Assembly: GCA_963970005.1 (NCBI GenBank)
Contig: CAXAMN010004091.1
Span: 201,758-265,757 of the forward strand
Length of the DNA stretch: 64,000 nt
Reading direction: 5' to 3'
DNA from: Durusdinium trenchii
Lineage: Eukaryota; Sar; Dinophyceae; Suessiales; Symbiodiniaceae
Below are positions 11,990 through 22,521 of this stretch, one piece after another. The position numbers were made by a program, and so were the translations under genes. A model generated the notes under the pieces. It saw nothing but the letters and a program-made list of their open reading frames with translations, was not told the origin of the DNA and did no database searches. Numbering within the stretch: position 1 is the stretch's first letter; every line of letters begins with the position of its first letter.

Positions 11990-14160
11990 GAAGAAATATA
12001 TAATTATATTTAATCCATAAAATCCATAATTATTTTTTTTTTCAATTTATTTTCTTAGAATTTTTGCAAATATCAACAAATAAAATATATATATTAATAT
12101 ATACCATTTGCAAAATTTCAATAAATTTAATATTAAATTCATATTCATAAATAAATCCTTTAAAAAATAATACAATTCAATAGACATATTAATACGACGA
12201 TTCTTTCGACAATTTTTATTATTCAAATAATATCATCGGAAGGCCAAAGACATTTACAATTTTACATCCATCAAAAAAATATACGAAATTCATATTCCCA
12301 TAATTTATTATTCATTACAACATAAATAATATATGCCAATATTGCATCGACATTTTTTTTTGATTAAATATACGATAAAATTTTCCATTGCTATTTATAA
12401 CGCAACACGTTCTAGCATTTCCACCATTAGCTTACAAACCAAAATCATCCATAATTTCATCGTCACGCATAAATCATAAAATTCGGTCCTCGCATCTCGA
12501 ATCTCAGATCTCGCATCTCAAATCCCGATTCTCGCATCTTAAACACAAATCTTGGATCTCGCGCCTCGGACCTCGCATTTCAAATCTTGGATCTCAAATC
12601 CCGAATCTTGCATCCGGATCTCCCATCCCGAATCTCGAATTTAAAATATCGGCTCTCGCATCTCGATCGTCAGATTTCGGAATTCAAACCCCGAATCTCT
12701 AATCTAGGACCTCGGATCTCGCATCTCGGAGTTCAAATCTCGAATCTAAAAACTCGAATCTCAACTCCGAAGGCTCGAATCTCGCTTCTCGAATTTTAAA
12801 TCTCGAATCTCAAATTCCAAATCTCGAATTTCACAAAAATTAAAGAAATCGAATCCATATAAACTACTTCACAACCATTCTTACCAGAATTATTTCCGAT
12901 AAGCAAAAATACAATCGCTCCCGGCCTTTCCCTTCCTAACGAGCCTAACAATCGACTCCAACCAAATCGCCAAATAATAGCTAATAATCAAAAAATACAT
13001 TTCCTAAACAAGATAATACCATATTAATTAATACATAATATCATAAAATATCTAAAATTATAAATATATTTAAACAATATTTTTTTTTAAATATAAATAA
13101 TATTAAAATTTAATCTAAACTAAAATAAATTACTATTGCCCAAATTCGATATCAAACAATAAATTTTCTTTAAATAACAATAATCGAATAAACCAAATTT
13201 AATCGATTATATATTAAACAGAATTACAAATTAAATATTTATAACGAATATCTACATATATAATAAGAAAGATAAATATATAAATATTTTCTAAATATAC
13301 GAAATATATAAAAAAATACCGACAACTTCCCATCAAATCCTATCAACATATAAAATCATCAAAAAAAATATATATTTATTTTCAAAAAAATACTATAATT
13401 TATAGCCGAATTAATTATACATCTATTAAATAACTTTTTATAATAACAATATAAATATATAAACTATTTTTTTCGCAAAATCCGTTTTTAAAGAATACTA
13501 AAGATCAATAAAAACATATTCGTGTAAATTCCGGGCACCAACCACGCAATCCATATATTTAGCGAAAATAGTTAATAATCATATTCCCTATCGCCGACCT
13601 ACGTCAGACACCGCGAAACAATAAACCCATAATTTATATAACATTATCTATTCCTCACCATCTTCCACACTCATATGATTCCATCAATTTTAAACATATT
13701 TAAGAAACATCCCATTAATCCAATATATATAATTTCCAAATTCGATCGAAATTACCTAAATCATTATTTAATCCCAAATACATCAATATAAAAAAACCTA
13801 AATATTCAATATAATTACCTATCATTCCGATTCTCTATATATAAATACGAAATATATATTCTTTCCACCGCGATATTCGATCCATAAATCCGACTATCAA
13901 ATATAAATCTCTAAACTAATTTCATAAAACATATTAGTATTTATATTTTCTTCCAATTGTTCCATCAAAAATACAATAAAATATATTTCAATAAACTAAA
14001 TCTTTTCATTCCAAAAAATTAGAATCTTTAAATATATATTTAATATCATTTATACGTTACATAATATGTGTAAAAAATAAATAAATATATATATATATAT
14101 TAATATTTCAATATTTCGAAATATAGTAATACTATATATTGCTTTAATTAATGCATTTAT
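11990..14160. other. G-depleted tract with CpG retention
   Basis: The plus strand is A/C/T-rich with very little G. Hand count for 12961-13500 (540 bases): about 18 G against 67 C, with about 10 of the 18 G directly after a C. No coding frame or RNA was seen. A weaker version lies at about 6400-6720. Confidence 0.65.
12482..12835 (+). repeat. Heptamer satellite, right array
   Basis: About 50 imperfect copies of the same TCTCGNA heptamer as at 7442-7690, in the same orientation but more degraded (more A in place of G). Flanks at about 12430-12480 and 12855-12930 (ttaccagaatta) match the flanks of the left array, giving a direct repeat of about 450-500 bp spaced by about 5 kb. Confidence 0.8.
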
Positions 14161-14189
14161 CATTTGATTCAATATTATTTCGCAAATGA

Positions 14190-14820
14190 TAATTCCCAGA
14201 GAGCGAAGCTATGGGGTTCTTACTTCAGATAACAATGAGTTGCCCGTACGCGCTTTCGAGACAGGTTGCTGGTGCCTGTGCTGGTGCTGTGAGCTGGCTG
14301 TGCACGTGGTGGAGACAGGGTGCCGGTGCTGGTGCTGGTGCTGTGAGCTGGTGGAGAGAGGGTGCCGGTGCTGGGCGCCGAGTGCCCGCGCCGGTGCTGG
14401 GAGCTGGCTGTGCACGTGGTGGAGACAGGGTGGCGGTGCTGGTGCTGGGTGCTGGCTGTGCGCGTGGTGGAGACAGGGTGCCGGGCGCCGGTGCTGGGTG
14501 CTGGCTGTGTGCCTGGTGGAGAGGACTTTGTTCGCCAGATGGTGACGGCTATGGGGCTCTTATTGTTTCAATCGACAATGAGCTGGCTGTGCGCGCTTTC
14601 GAGACAGGGCCGGTGCCGGGTGCTGGTGCTTGCTGTGGTGCTGGTGCTGGGTGCTGTGAGCTGGCTGGTGCTGGGTGCTGGCAGTGTGCGTGGCGGGCGC
14701 CGGTGCCGATGGTGTGAGCTGGCAGTGCGCGTGGTGAAGACTGCTGCGCGCGTGGTGCTGGTGCTGGGCGCCGTGAGCTGGCGTGCCGGTGCTCGGTGCT
14801 GGTGCCCGCTTCTGACAGTG
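14190..14820 (+). repeat. GC-rich GGTGCT/GTGAGCTGG tandem repeats
   Basis: Imperfect units built from gctggtgctg and gtgagctggctgtgcgcgtg with cgtggtggagacaggg. The array begins at the end of the AT-rich island. Long stop-free frames on both strands (Gly/Ala/Cys/Trp-rich) are by-products of the repeat. A leader resembling gctatggggttctta...caatgag...cgctttcgagacagg starts the array at about 14208 and recurs at about 14550 and 15437. Confidence 0.8.
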
Positions 14821-15164
14821 AAGTGATAACAGCCGCCACTTCTAGCAGTGAATGGTAACAAACTGCCGCTTGCAGGAGTGAAGGGCGACCAAGCGCTGCT
14901 TCTGACAATGAAGTGCCAGCATTCAGGGGCCGCATGAACTTATTCACGCAACATCATGCGGTGTCGTCGCTTGAGCGTTCTTTGTCTATTAGCGCTGTGG
15001 GGTATTTACGCTCTTCAGGTTTTGTTTTGGCCGACAGCTGTGTCAAGGGCCGCACTGTTTGCGCGCATACTTTTGTACGTATAATGTTCTATGCACAACA
15101 TCAGGCTCTCAACCGGCCACTGTGTTAGCATGTTCCAACATGCTACACACACACACACACTAGT

Positions 15165-15420
15165 CGTGGATACTGCTTGGCCTTGGGCGAATGAGGGCTA
15201 CGGGCTTTGCTCTTTGTGCGCATACTTTTGTGCGCATAAACTTATACGCGCAAGATCATACGGCCTTATCGTTCTGCAGATCGTTGCTTCAAGCATGCTA
15301 CAAAGTCAATAGTGGCGCTGGATACTGCTTGGCCTTGGGCCAATGACACTTACGGGCTGTGTTTTTTGCGCGCATACTTTTGTGCGCATAAACGTATACG
15401 CGCAAAATCATACGGTGTTA
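15165..15420 (+). repeat. Two direct copies of a ~107-bp unit
   Basis: Copies at about 15165-15270 and 15313-15420 share ggatactgcttggcctt, a cgggct block and gcgcatacttttgtgcgcat, then atacgcgcaa and atcatacgg. The gcgcatacttttgtgcgcat block is itself close to an inverted repeat. A third partial copy is at 15060-15085. A further GCTGGTG patch at 15490-15600 ends the repeat region. Confidence 0.75.
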
Positions 15421-15620
15421 TTCCCCAAATAGGGAAAGCTATGGGGTCCTTGCTGCAAGTAAGAATGAGCTGGCCGCGCGCGCTTTCGAAATGGTGTCGG
15501 TGCTGGTGCTGGTGTTGTGGTCCTGGGTGCTGGTGCCGCTGCCGGTGTTGTCAGCTGGCAAAGTGCACCGGTGCTGGTGTCAGCTGATTGTGCGCGCCGT
15601 GAAGGTGCCGTAAGGTGGCT

Positions 15621-16598
15621 GCGCAAGCTGCGTACATTCTTGTTCCAGCCAGTCGCATGTCAACAGGTCGTGGGACTCTGCCTAGCTATCTGGGTCTATG
15701 CTGGTGAATTATCAACAGTGAACTCTATTCAAGTCTAAACCGTGATTCTTTCCATCTTTTGTGGGGATTCCTTGGAATTTGTTTGCCTGCAAAATGGTAC
15801 CCATGGCGGGGCGTACAATGGACATCTTACCATTTTTGAATTCTGTCAACTCCTCCCCTCCCATCTGCCATCCCTAGTGTATCATGTCATGACATCCTGC
15901 TGTTCCATCCCATCACATCTCAACCTATACATATTGAACCTTTCTGCGCATCACATCCATCCACATCCTATCCCGCCTTACCCTTGCCCCACCCAGCCAG
16001 AAAGATCCTAGCAGAGAGCTTTGGAGAAGAGCAGCAAAGAAATCCGCCCGCACCGGAGGTGCTGGGGCGTGTGTATCCGGATGGCATAGTCAATCGCAAG
16101 ACTTCAGCTATAGCTGGGAGGGGGTAGCTGGCTAGGGGTTCGTATTAGCCAGGTAGAACCTGGATGACGGGAACCTATGTATAGCACGATGTTTTGAAAA
16201 AACATGTTTGAAGAGCAGTTTGTCACAAGGATCTAGCCACCACCGGTGCTTGCAACGATACTATACTATTGCCCACACGACAGATACCGCAACATTACCA
16301 CAAACATTACTCCCGGCGCGGGCAGACTTAGCAGCGTAGCGGTGCGAATAAGTATATAATTCTGCATAAACGTCAAAATAGGGACCATGCAGTGATGACG
16401 AAGAGATAGTGACAGCGAGCAAGAGTGAGAATGTATGACAGGAAGAGAGCGGTGACAAAGAGCTAGTGGCGTAATTGTCGAGATGAACAATGTTACTCCA
16501 CCACCCTGCTCCCGGAGTCTGCTTTCTGAAACCTGCATGCTCGCTCAAATGCTTTGGACGCAGAATGGAACAAGCCAGCGTGTCAGGCTTCACACCTC
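15621..16598. other. Intergenic stretch, 3' side of the module gene
   Basis: No supported gene. The stretch holds cytosine-rich simple sequence near 15840-16000 and short open frames only. It lies just beyond the stop codon of the minus-strand module gene, so its right edge may hold the 3' UTR; no polyadenylation signal is claimed. Confidence 0.4.
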
Positions 16599-16739
16599 TC
16601 ACTGCACAGTTTCAAATAAAATGCCAGACAAACTCACCCAGTCGTAGGTCACGGTGCCAGCAATGTAGTGGATCTCACCATTGGCCCGAACGTCCACCCG
16701 CAGCTGCGAGTCATGGTGGTTCATGGAGAAGATCAAGAC
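16599..16739 (-). CDS. Module gene, terminal exon with stop
   Basis: 141 bases, 46 codons plus TGA, after an acceptor (ttggccag). It encodes the last half-module: VLIFSMNHH, RVDVRANGEIHYIAG, then DWVSLSGILF and the stop. The same order (LIF-N-x-NH, R-V-D-V, x-G-x-I, WVSLSGIxF) recurs in at least five upstream exons. The motif resembles C-terminal beta-domains of tail-fibre-like proteins; that resemblance is from memory and gives no function. It fixes the 3' end of the gene. Confidence 0.7.
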   Translation of the reverse strand, partial: VLIFSMNHHDSQLRVDVRANGEIHYIAGTVTYDWVSLSGILFETVQ

Positions 16740-17413
16740 CTGGCCAATCACATGGGAACGAAAATAGGGAGAGTTGGTAAGCAACACTGACTTTCTATAT
16801 CTAGCAAGTAGTGCTCCACTACTGGCCGACGTCCCAGTTCGCCACGTCATATCCAAGTCTGGCTGGTTTGGCCCTGCAAGGGGCCCGCCCTTCCTCCTTC
16901 CAGGCCTTGCTTGGTCGGCAGTCTGATGGAAGTGTGGCCAAATGACCCCAAGTGCCACCTCGACTCTGCAGTGGGCTAGTGCTAAGCTAGTGGGCTGCCA
17001 AGTTTGCCAAGGTGCCGTAAATCAGGCCCTCCACAGTACAAATCCCGTCCACCACATGGTACGCAGCGTCTGCAAACCTCACACAAGTGTGCCGCAAGCT
17101 CTGACAGGTCGGAAACTGTCAGTGGCAGTCATCTCTACTACTCTACCTCACTTCGGGCCAGCAGGGGTGTACTGTAACCCTGGCTCAATCAATCAAAAAG
17201 GAGTAACTGCAACGGCCAGCTTATCTTTGTCTTGTCACTGCGCGGGTGGCTCCTGGTGAAACATCACCGAGGCCTCAGGCCTTCCCTGGATTGCTAGCTT
17301 TCGTTGCAACTACCATCACCACAACCTAACTCGCGGTTAGATGGTTAGATTCGTCACGATTAGTGATGATATATAGATTCTTGAAGTCTTGGACCCTTTA
17401 TCTGTGCAATAGC

Positions 17414-17641
17414 AGGTGTGCCACGGAAAAAGTCCCAGACTTCTATACTGCCCAAATGGCCCGTATAGAGCAGGCAGCCAGCGCTATATCCCTGATCAGT
17501 TCTCTTCCGATTCCGTGCGCCAGCCGTGCGGAAGAGCCACCCATTCCCGTAGTTGTGCCAGCCACTGGCCAGAGGAATCGGATATGCAGAAGCTCCGCTG
17601 CTCATGGGACTGAAGACAATGCCGGACAAAGCCACCCACTC
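17414..17641 (-). CDS. Module gene, exon with WVALSGIVF
   Basis: One open stretch carrying the end of one module (WVALSGIVF), the linker PLASGWHNYGNGW and the start of the next (GYSAGCLLYTG). The acceptor is ggcaag/GAG and the proposed donor is GC-type (CCT/GCTATT). With that donor the phase fits the terminal exon. An internal 33-base stretch could be spliced in frame, but one exon is simpler. Confidence 0.6.
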
Positions 17642-18253
17642 CTTGCCAGGTGGCTTTCTAGCGGCTAGCGTTAGAGAGTGAACCTGCTCAAAAAGAGCAA
17701 AGAATGGGGCCTGATCAATTCAATGATTGAACAATTCACACTTTGACTGTCCAGCTTGGATCTCAACAGTTGTAAAAGCCAAAACCTCTGCAGGCTGTTC
17801 AGCCATTCTTCTCTGCTCTTTTCGCTTTTCGTGAGGCCCCGCGCTTATACCCTCCTCAAGACTCTTGGCTCAATTCCCAAATGGTGGTTTATATAGGGCT
17901 TGCCCCAAATGGTCTTTGGGATTTGAGCAACAAGTTACAACAGCCCAAGCTTCGGACTTTGGAAACAACGTCTGTGGGTCTTCAGTGGTCTCCTCTTCAG
18001 GGTTGGCTGGGTCGCCCAAAAGCTGGTCATTGCTGCGTCTTGCTACGCGACCACAAGCGAGTCGAGATCGGCTATGGATGTGTAACATCCTGTCCTCTAT
18101 CTAAAATCGCAGTGGATTGACCTGGTACTCAATTCTATTCATTTTTCATCGCTAATCATGGTCCCAGATTTCACCCACACACCGCTTTTCGTCTGACTTC
18201 TTCACATTTTTTCTCTGTTCTTTTAAAGCTGAGACGCCTGATGACCTCCAGCA

Positions 18254-18338
18254 GCTGCCCAGGTCACAATACCATCGCGATTGATGTCCACCCGAGACGT
18301 CGCGCCGTGATTGTCAACATTGAACACCAGGATCGCGC
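18254..18338 (-). CDS. Module gene, exon with RVDINRDGIVTW
   Basis: Encodes AILVFNVDNHGATSRVDI and then NRDGIVTWAAAG, the LIF/RVDV segment of a module. The acceptor is ccaag/GC. Joined to the preceding exon (which ends CCA A) it reads CRPSAILVFNVDNH, the same register as the other modules. The 3' border is approximate. Confidence 0.65.
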
Positions 18339-19220
18339 CTTGGATCGGGTGGACCAAGCACGGTGATATCCACCATTGCCGGTGGACTCGGGGAGGCTCA
18401 TGAGTGAAACGACACGAGTGACACGAGACTTGGAGGCACGATTGGCTGGGTCGGTGCACATGGATCGCGTGCACCATCAATCGAACCTGCCTTGCATGGA
18501 CTCTGCACAGTGTCACAAGTTGTGAGAAGTACGGTGCCAGCTGCTAGTGAGCTGAGTGGCATCGCTACTAGGAGCAAGGACGCTGTTAGAGGCTCCTGGC
18601 ATTACTACCAGGAGCAAGAAGCTATATACTAGGGGCTCCTGGCATCGCTAAGTCTAGCAGCAAGGACGCTACTGGGGGCGTCCTGGTTTGAGTTTCTCTG
18701 TGTCTTCCGGAAAGTGATAAGGGGAGAGGCCTGTCCGAGACGACACCCAGTGCCGTTGCTCTGTGTTCTTGCGGTGGGCCTTTCGGTGGCCAAGTGGAGC
18801 GCTCCTGCAGGTCCATGAGCAATCAGCTGGCCGGTTAGTCGAACTGGGTGACCCCAACAAGGATGTCTGGCTCCACCGTCACTAGGTAGTGATCTCAAGT
18901 CTCTTACTTTGGGGGCGTGTGTTCGACGCCATCCATGTCTTTGACACTTTCATATTTGTCGAACATTCTCCCCCTCATGTCCATTGTGTCCACCAAGCTC
19001 ATGTCGAGAAACCTCAGGGCTGCTACCACACAAGCAGGGAATAGATTTCGTGTTCACATGGGGATGTTGGAGACAAGGACATTCCGGTTTCCAAGTGTCC
19101 AGTCCAGAGAAAGCAACCCGAAAGCCTGAGGCCACACGAGCCTGCAAGTTCCGCCCAACACTTGTTCGGCCTCTGGCACAACGCTCGTGGGCTTTTTGGA
19201 CGGATGAAAAGCCAAGGCAC

Positions 19221-19317
19221 TTGGCCTGCAATCTTCAGGCAGCGTTGCTATGTGCTGAACGAAAAAGCCACCACTCTTGAATACAAGGCCCTCCAGTGAG
19301 CAAATTCCGTTTCGCAC
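19221..19317 (-). CDS. Module gene, exon with CSLEGL...LPEDCRP
   Basis: 97 bases in phase 0 after ccgcag, encoding VRNGICSLEGLVFKSG and HIATLPEDCRP; the donor after CCAA is GT-type (gtgcc). This is the first half of a module: a Cys, the LEGL turn, then the ATLPxxCRP signature. Phase and homology both fit the exons on either side. Confidence 0.7.
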
Positions 19318-19629
19318 CTGCGGACGACAGTTGAGCGTCAAAGCCACGACAGGGCGGTGCAAGAGAAGTTGGGTTTGATCTCGGACCAGGACGAGGCCGA
19401 CTACGATGATGACCATGACCATGCTGACTGGAACTGCATTAGAGAAAGAGAACCAACAATATCCCAAAAGGCAAGATATGTTTGGAAATATGAAATTACT
19501 GGAAAATGACAACATATCCAAACAAACCAGAAATTACTGGAAGCATGTCCGACCATCTGGTCGTACAAACTAGAAACATCCCCCGGCCAAGGGCCGCAGT
19601 TCAACAAGACAAAGCCGGGGCTTTCGCAC

Positions 19630-19753
19630 CGTATAGTCAGGACTGCCATAGGCCCCACCATAGGCGCTCCAACCATTGTGCAATGGCAAGGTGATGTGTC
19701 CCACAGTGCCAGGTGCAAAGGCGATATTGCTCAGGCTGACCCAGTTGAAATGC
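19630..19753 (-). CDS. Module gene, exon with FNWVSLSNIAF and PLHNGWSAYGG
   Basis: 124 bases. It completes one module (HFNWVSLSNIAF) and opens the next through the linker LPLHNGWSAYGGAYGSPDYT, with a GT donor after ACG. Joining to the upstream exon across a GC-AG intron (19754-20267) rebuilds WVAGHFNWVSLSN without a phase break, good evidence that the exon and the GC donor are real. Confidence 0.75.
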
Positions 19754-20267
19754 CTGGGCACGCTCAGCGCCCAAGGCTTCATGCCTTTTGGGCCTTCCCT
19801 TTCAAAGGCATAAACCTGGACACTCTCACCCACCTGGCTTGAAGCAAGGGGGCAGGCAGCTGCCTTTGATTCCTGTTCAGCTGTCCATTTTGCCATGGAG
19901 TGTGGCTGGGAATGGGGTGTGTTCTAATCTGCACAAACAACCTGCGTGTACACACTATCCGGAGTCGGCAAATACCAAGAAGGCACACTCGCTCAACACT
20001 CGTGAGGCGTCAAGACTGACACATCTCACGAGATTTCCACTGAGAGGATCAAATAACATGATGACATGCGACACATGGCCGGTGTGATGTAGTATGTAAC
20101 TTCTGCTTGTCCGCCCACCATCTTAGTAATGAGTTTTCCCCAAACATCTAGAAACCATATCATTAGTACGAGCTTGAATTCTGTAGTGGTACAGCTATGT
20201 ACAGCTGCCCAATCAGCACTAGATTCTATAGATTGTGCACCAACTTATTGGCCCAAGGGTCTGTGGC

Positions 20268-20354
20268 CCTGCGACCCATGTTATTCTGCCGTCGGGGTGG
20301 ACGTCCACTCGATGCTGGTAGCTGTGGTGATTTACAGCGAAGATCAGCTGCTTC
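20268..20354 (-). CDS. Module gene, exon with RVDVHPDGRITWVAG
   Basis: 87 bases: acceptor accaag/G, then 28 codons reading KQLIFAVNHHSYQHRVDV and HPDGRITWVA, then GG before a GC donor (gccaca). With the upstream exon it restores LPEGCRPTKQLIF, matching CRPTKRLLF at 22396-22521. Confidence 0.75.
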
Positions 20355-20550
20355 CTTGGTTTCAGGAAACCCCGTTTATGTGCAAGGAAAAATGCAGGGA
20401 GGGAAGGAAAGGAACAAACAAGCAGAACGAGCATGATTGATTCTAGATGAAATCATGCACCAGCTTCGAGTGCACCCGGCACTGTCTTTCCATCAAGTCG
20501 TTGAAACGATACCAAATGAAACCTATGTTTCGGCTTGTCTGCCGCGATAC

Positions 20551-20615
20551 GTAGGCCGACAGCCCTCCGGGAGCTGTGCAAACAGTGTCCAGGCTGCACC
20601 ATCTAGCACTATGGC
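20551..20615 (-). CDS. Module gene, exon with AIVLDG...LPEGCRPT
   Basis: 65 bases starting in phase 0 after atggccag. It encodes AIVLDGAAWTLFAQ then LPEGCRPT and ends with AC before a GT donor (gtatcg). A possible small exon just upstream (about 20644-20712, SWANGRNNTQFN) could supply the linker part, but its borders are weak. Confidence 0.65.
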
Positions 20616-21283
20616 CTGGCCATTGGCTTCGGGCAGTTGATCCAAAAACGAAACTGTTGAACTGCGTGTTGTTTCGGCCATTGGCCCATGATTTGGCCCC
20701 TGCCTCCAGCATACACATCCCATTCCTTGGCGGTGTCTTGGTAGTTGCGCATCGTTCTGTATATATTTCAATTGTGTGTGGGGAGAGCTCATCTCACAGT
20801 TGTGTCAATCGCTTTGGGTTGGACAAGTGTCCACGTCAAGCATAGGAGCTAAAAGGATGTACAGTAAGTCTGGAAAAAACGCGCTGAGTGGCACTTTCGC
20901 TCACAATGAACAAACATGCAACATCTACATGTAGGTTGGAGGCCATCGCTAGAAGGTTGGAAGCCGTCGCTAGCAGTTTGGAGGCCATTGCTTTTGGGTT
21001 GGAGGCCATTGCTTTTAGATTTGTGTCAAGGCTCTTCGTGTTGAAGGTGGCCTCTCCGAATCCTTGACCCCAACTGACCCAACTCGTCCTGCAGGTATGG
21101 CTCGTGAGGAGTGCAACGACAATTTCCAAACGGACATTTTTGCGAGTCCATCGTAAATTTTCACATTCATACACAATAAATTTTCACATTCATACACAAT
21201 AATATATACAGTCCTTTGATAAAATATTTTTAAAACACGCTCTTTCTGCTACTCCCAGCTCCTGAGTGGCAGGAGCCTTACAC

Positions 21284-21343
21284 CTGAAGTCTCTTGGGCA
21301 AAGGCAATGCCAGCCAGACTGATCCATGAATTCAATGCACTAC
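21284..21343 (-). CDS. Module gene, small exon with SWISLAGIAF
   Basis: 60 bases between ttgcag and a strong GT donor (gtgtaag), encoding SALNSWISLAGIAFAQETS. Its first two bases complete a Gly codon begun in a probable upstream exon at about 21640-21675 (DVDVEGNVKHISAG, GC donor), giving the usual RVDV-like to WVSLSG order. Its 3' phase does not fit 20615 directly, so one exon is probably missing. Confidence 0.6.
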
Positions 21344-21639
21344 CTGCAAGCATTGTTATGGGTGATCGAAGAGCTTGGTGGAAGTCAGACATGATTGCCG
21401 GTTTCTCTATGCAGCATGCTTCAGATTTCCAACGGTTACCATAATACCATAACACCCAAGCATCTAGCGAACGGGAACATCTCTAGTGTCGGGCTTTGAG
21501 ACTGCAAGTGGCCAACTGTGGAAACAATGGCAGAGCGGGCCCAACTGCTGCCACTGGTCCGTGAAATTCTACCCACTCAAAAGCCCCAACTGGTCCTAGA
21601 CTTGCATGATAGTCCTCAGAAGTCCTGCGACCCTGCCTG

Positions 21640-21887
21640 CAGAAATGTGTTTCACATTGCCTTCGACGTCAACATCCTCAGGTTGGATGCTGGACACCAC
21701 AGACTGATTTCACCCGCTGGCCTCTCACACGCCATGATCTGGCGCCAAGATTCGACACGTTGAATGACATCACCACCATTATTGGTTCCAAAGATCAGTG
21801 TTCGCATAGGCCAACACTCCACAGGAAGGCTCGTAATGACATGCCCCCAAGCGGTGCCAGATACGAGGCCCTCAAGGATGCACAAAC
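21640..21887 (-). CDS. Module gene, exon pair with LCILEGLVSG...LPVECWP
   Basis: From acceptor cacccag at 21888 the sequence encodes LCILEGLVSGTAWGH, then SLPVECWPMRTLIFGTNN (to about 21770). After a short intron of uncertain border it encodes QPEDVDVEGNVKHISAG (about 21640-21690). Together they equal one Cys-to-VAG module half. CWP replaces the usual CRP. The inner borders are not fixed. Confidence 0.55.
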
Positions 21888-21984
21888 CTGGGTGATTGGG
21901 ACAGCCTGGCCCTCAAAGGCTCAACACGTAAACCTCAAGTCCGCGATTTTTAGGGCCCTGGCCTTCAGCAACTGAATAGGTTAT

Positions 21985-22120
21985 GGGTAGATTCCATTCC
22001 GGCAATGTCAACAGCGACCAGCCCGAAGCCAAGGCCAGTGGCTGCTGTTGCAAGCTCTTCGTGGTGAAGATGATGCCGGCAAGACTCACCCAACCATGGC
22101 TGTTTCCACCATCAACATAC
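21985..22120 (-). CDS. Module gene, exon with HGWVSLAGIIF
   Basis: After tcccag/G it encodes YVDGGNSHGWVSLAGIIF, then a linker PLALASGWSLLTLPEW and PITYS. The G after the acceptor completes a Ser codon from the exon at 22262-22312. The 3' end is near TATTCA; bases around both borders repeat (CAG), so the exact cut is ambiguous. Confidence 0.65.
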
Positions 22121-22261
22121 CTGGGAGCCGGCAATCGAATTTCGCCAGAACAGTTTCACACACAAGTCGAACAGCAAAGACCTTCAAAAGGTATGGGAAC
22201 GAGATTTATTTTGCATGGTGTGAGAGGTGCTTCAACTCAATAGAATCTGAGCACATTCTTC

Positions 22262-22312
22262 GAGGCAAGGTGCGAAATAGCGCCGGTTGGAAACACATCC
22301 ACACGGGTGGAC
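22262..22312 (-). CDS. Module gene, micro-exon with STRVDVFPTGAI
   Basis: 51 bases after catgaaag. Reading STRVDVFPTGAISHLA, it fits between 22396 and 22120 with the phase kept on both sides. The join with 22396 gives FNMNLSCRSTRVDV, the same length as FNVDNHGATSRVDI in another module. The 3' border looks like a GA donor (TC/GAAGAA) or an ambiguous repeat border. Confidence 0.65.
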
Positions 22313-22395
22313 CTTTCATGATTGTTCCTCAGAAAGGTTTAAAGTTCCATGAATTTCAGTGCTGAACGATATAGCATGGATTAGAATGCACCAAC

Positions 22396-22521
22396 CTGCA
22401 GCTGAGATTCATATTGAAGAGGAGCCTCTTGGTTGGGCGACATTCTTCTGGAAGAGTGGCCAAATGATCCCAAGTCCCGCCGTGAATCAGGCCGTCAACT
22501 ACGCAAAGGGTTCCCTTCAGC
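22396..22521 (-). CDS. Module gene, exon with CVVDGLI...LPEECRPTKR
   Basis: 126 bases: acceptor ttcgcaag/G, 41 codons reading LKGTLCVVDGLIHGGTWDH, LATLPEECRPTKRLLFNMN and SC, then AG before GT donor gttggt. This is the clearest copy of the ATLPxECRP signature. With 24632-24757 upstream it rebuilds the full linker GTPTYKLKGTLC. Confidence 0.7.

Larger units (their letters stand above)
4189..14180. other. AT-rich island of foreign character
   Basis: About 10 kb very rich in A+T, in sharp contrast to the rest of the window. It has no long open frame, only short GC-richer patches (5030-5110, 5285-5455, 5750-5945, 7740-8500, 10985-11990). It contains an inverted pair of diverged copies, two heptamer satellites and strand-asymmetric tracts. 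The right edge runs without a gap into GC-rich repeats at 14185; the left edge is an N gap. It could be a decayed insertion, a different compartment of the same genome, or a mis-scaffolded contaminant. The ungapped right edge argues weakly against the last. Confidence 0.75.

Noticed and set aside
14186-14947. Gly/Ala/Cys/Trp-rich frames on both strands
   Set aside because: Explained by GGTGCT-type tandem repeats with no stops; no domain or splice support.
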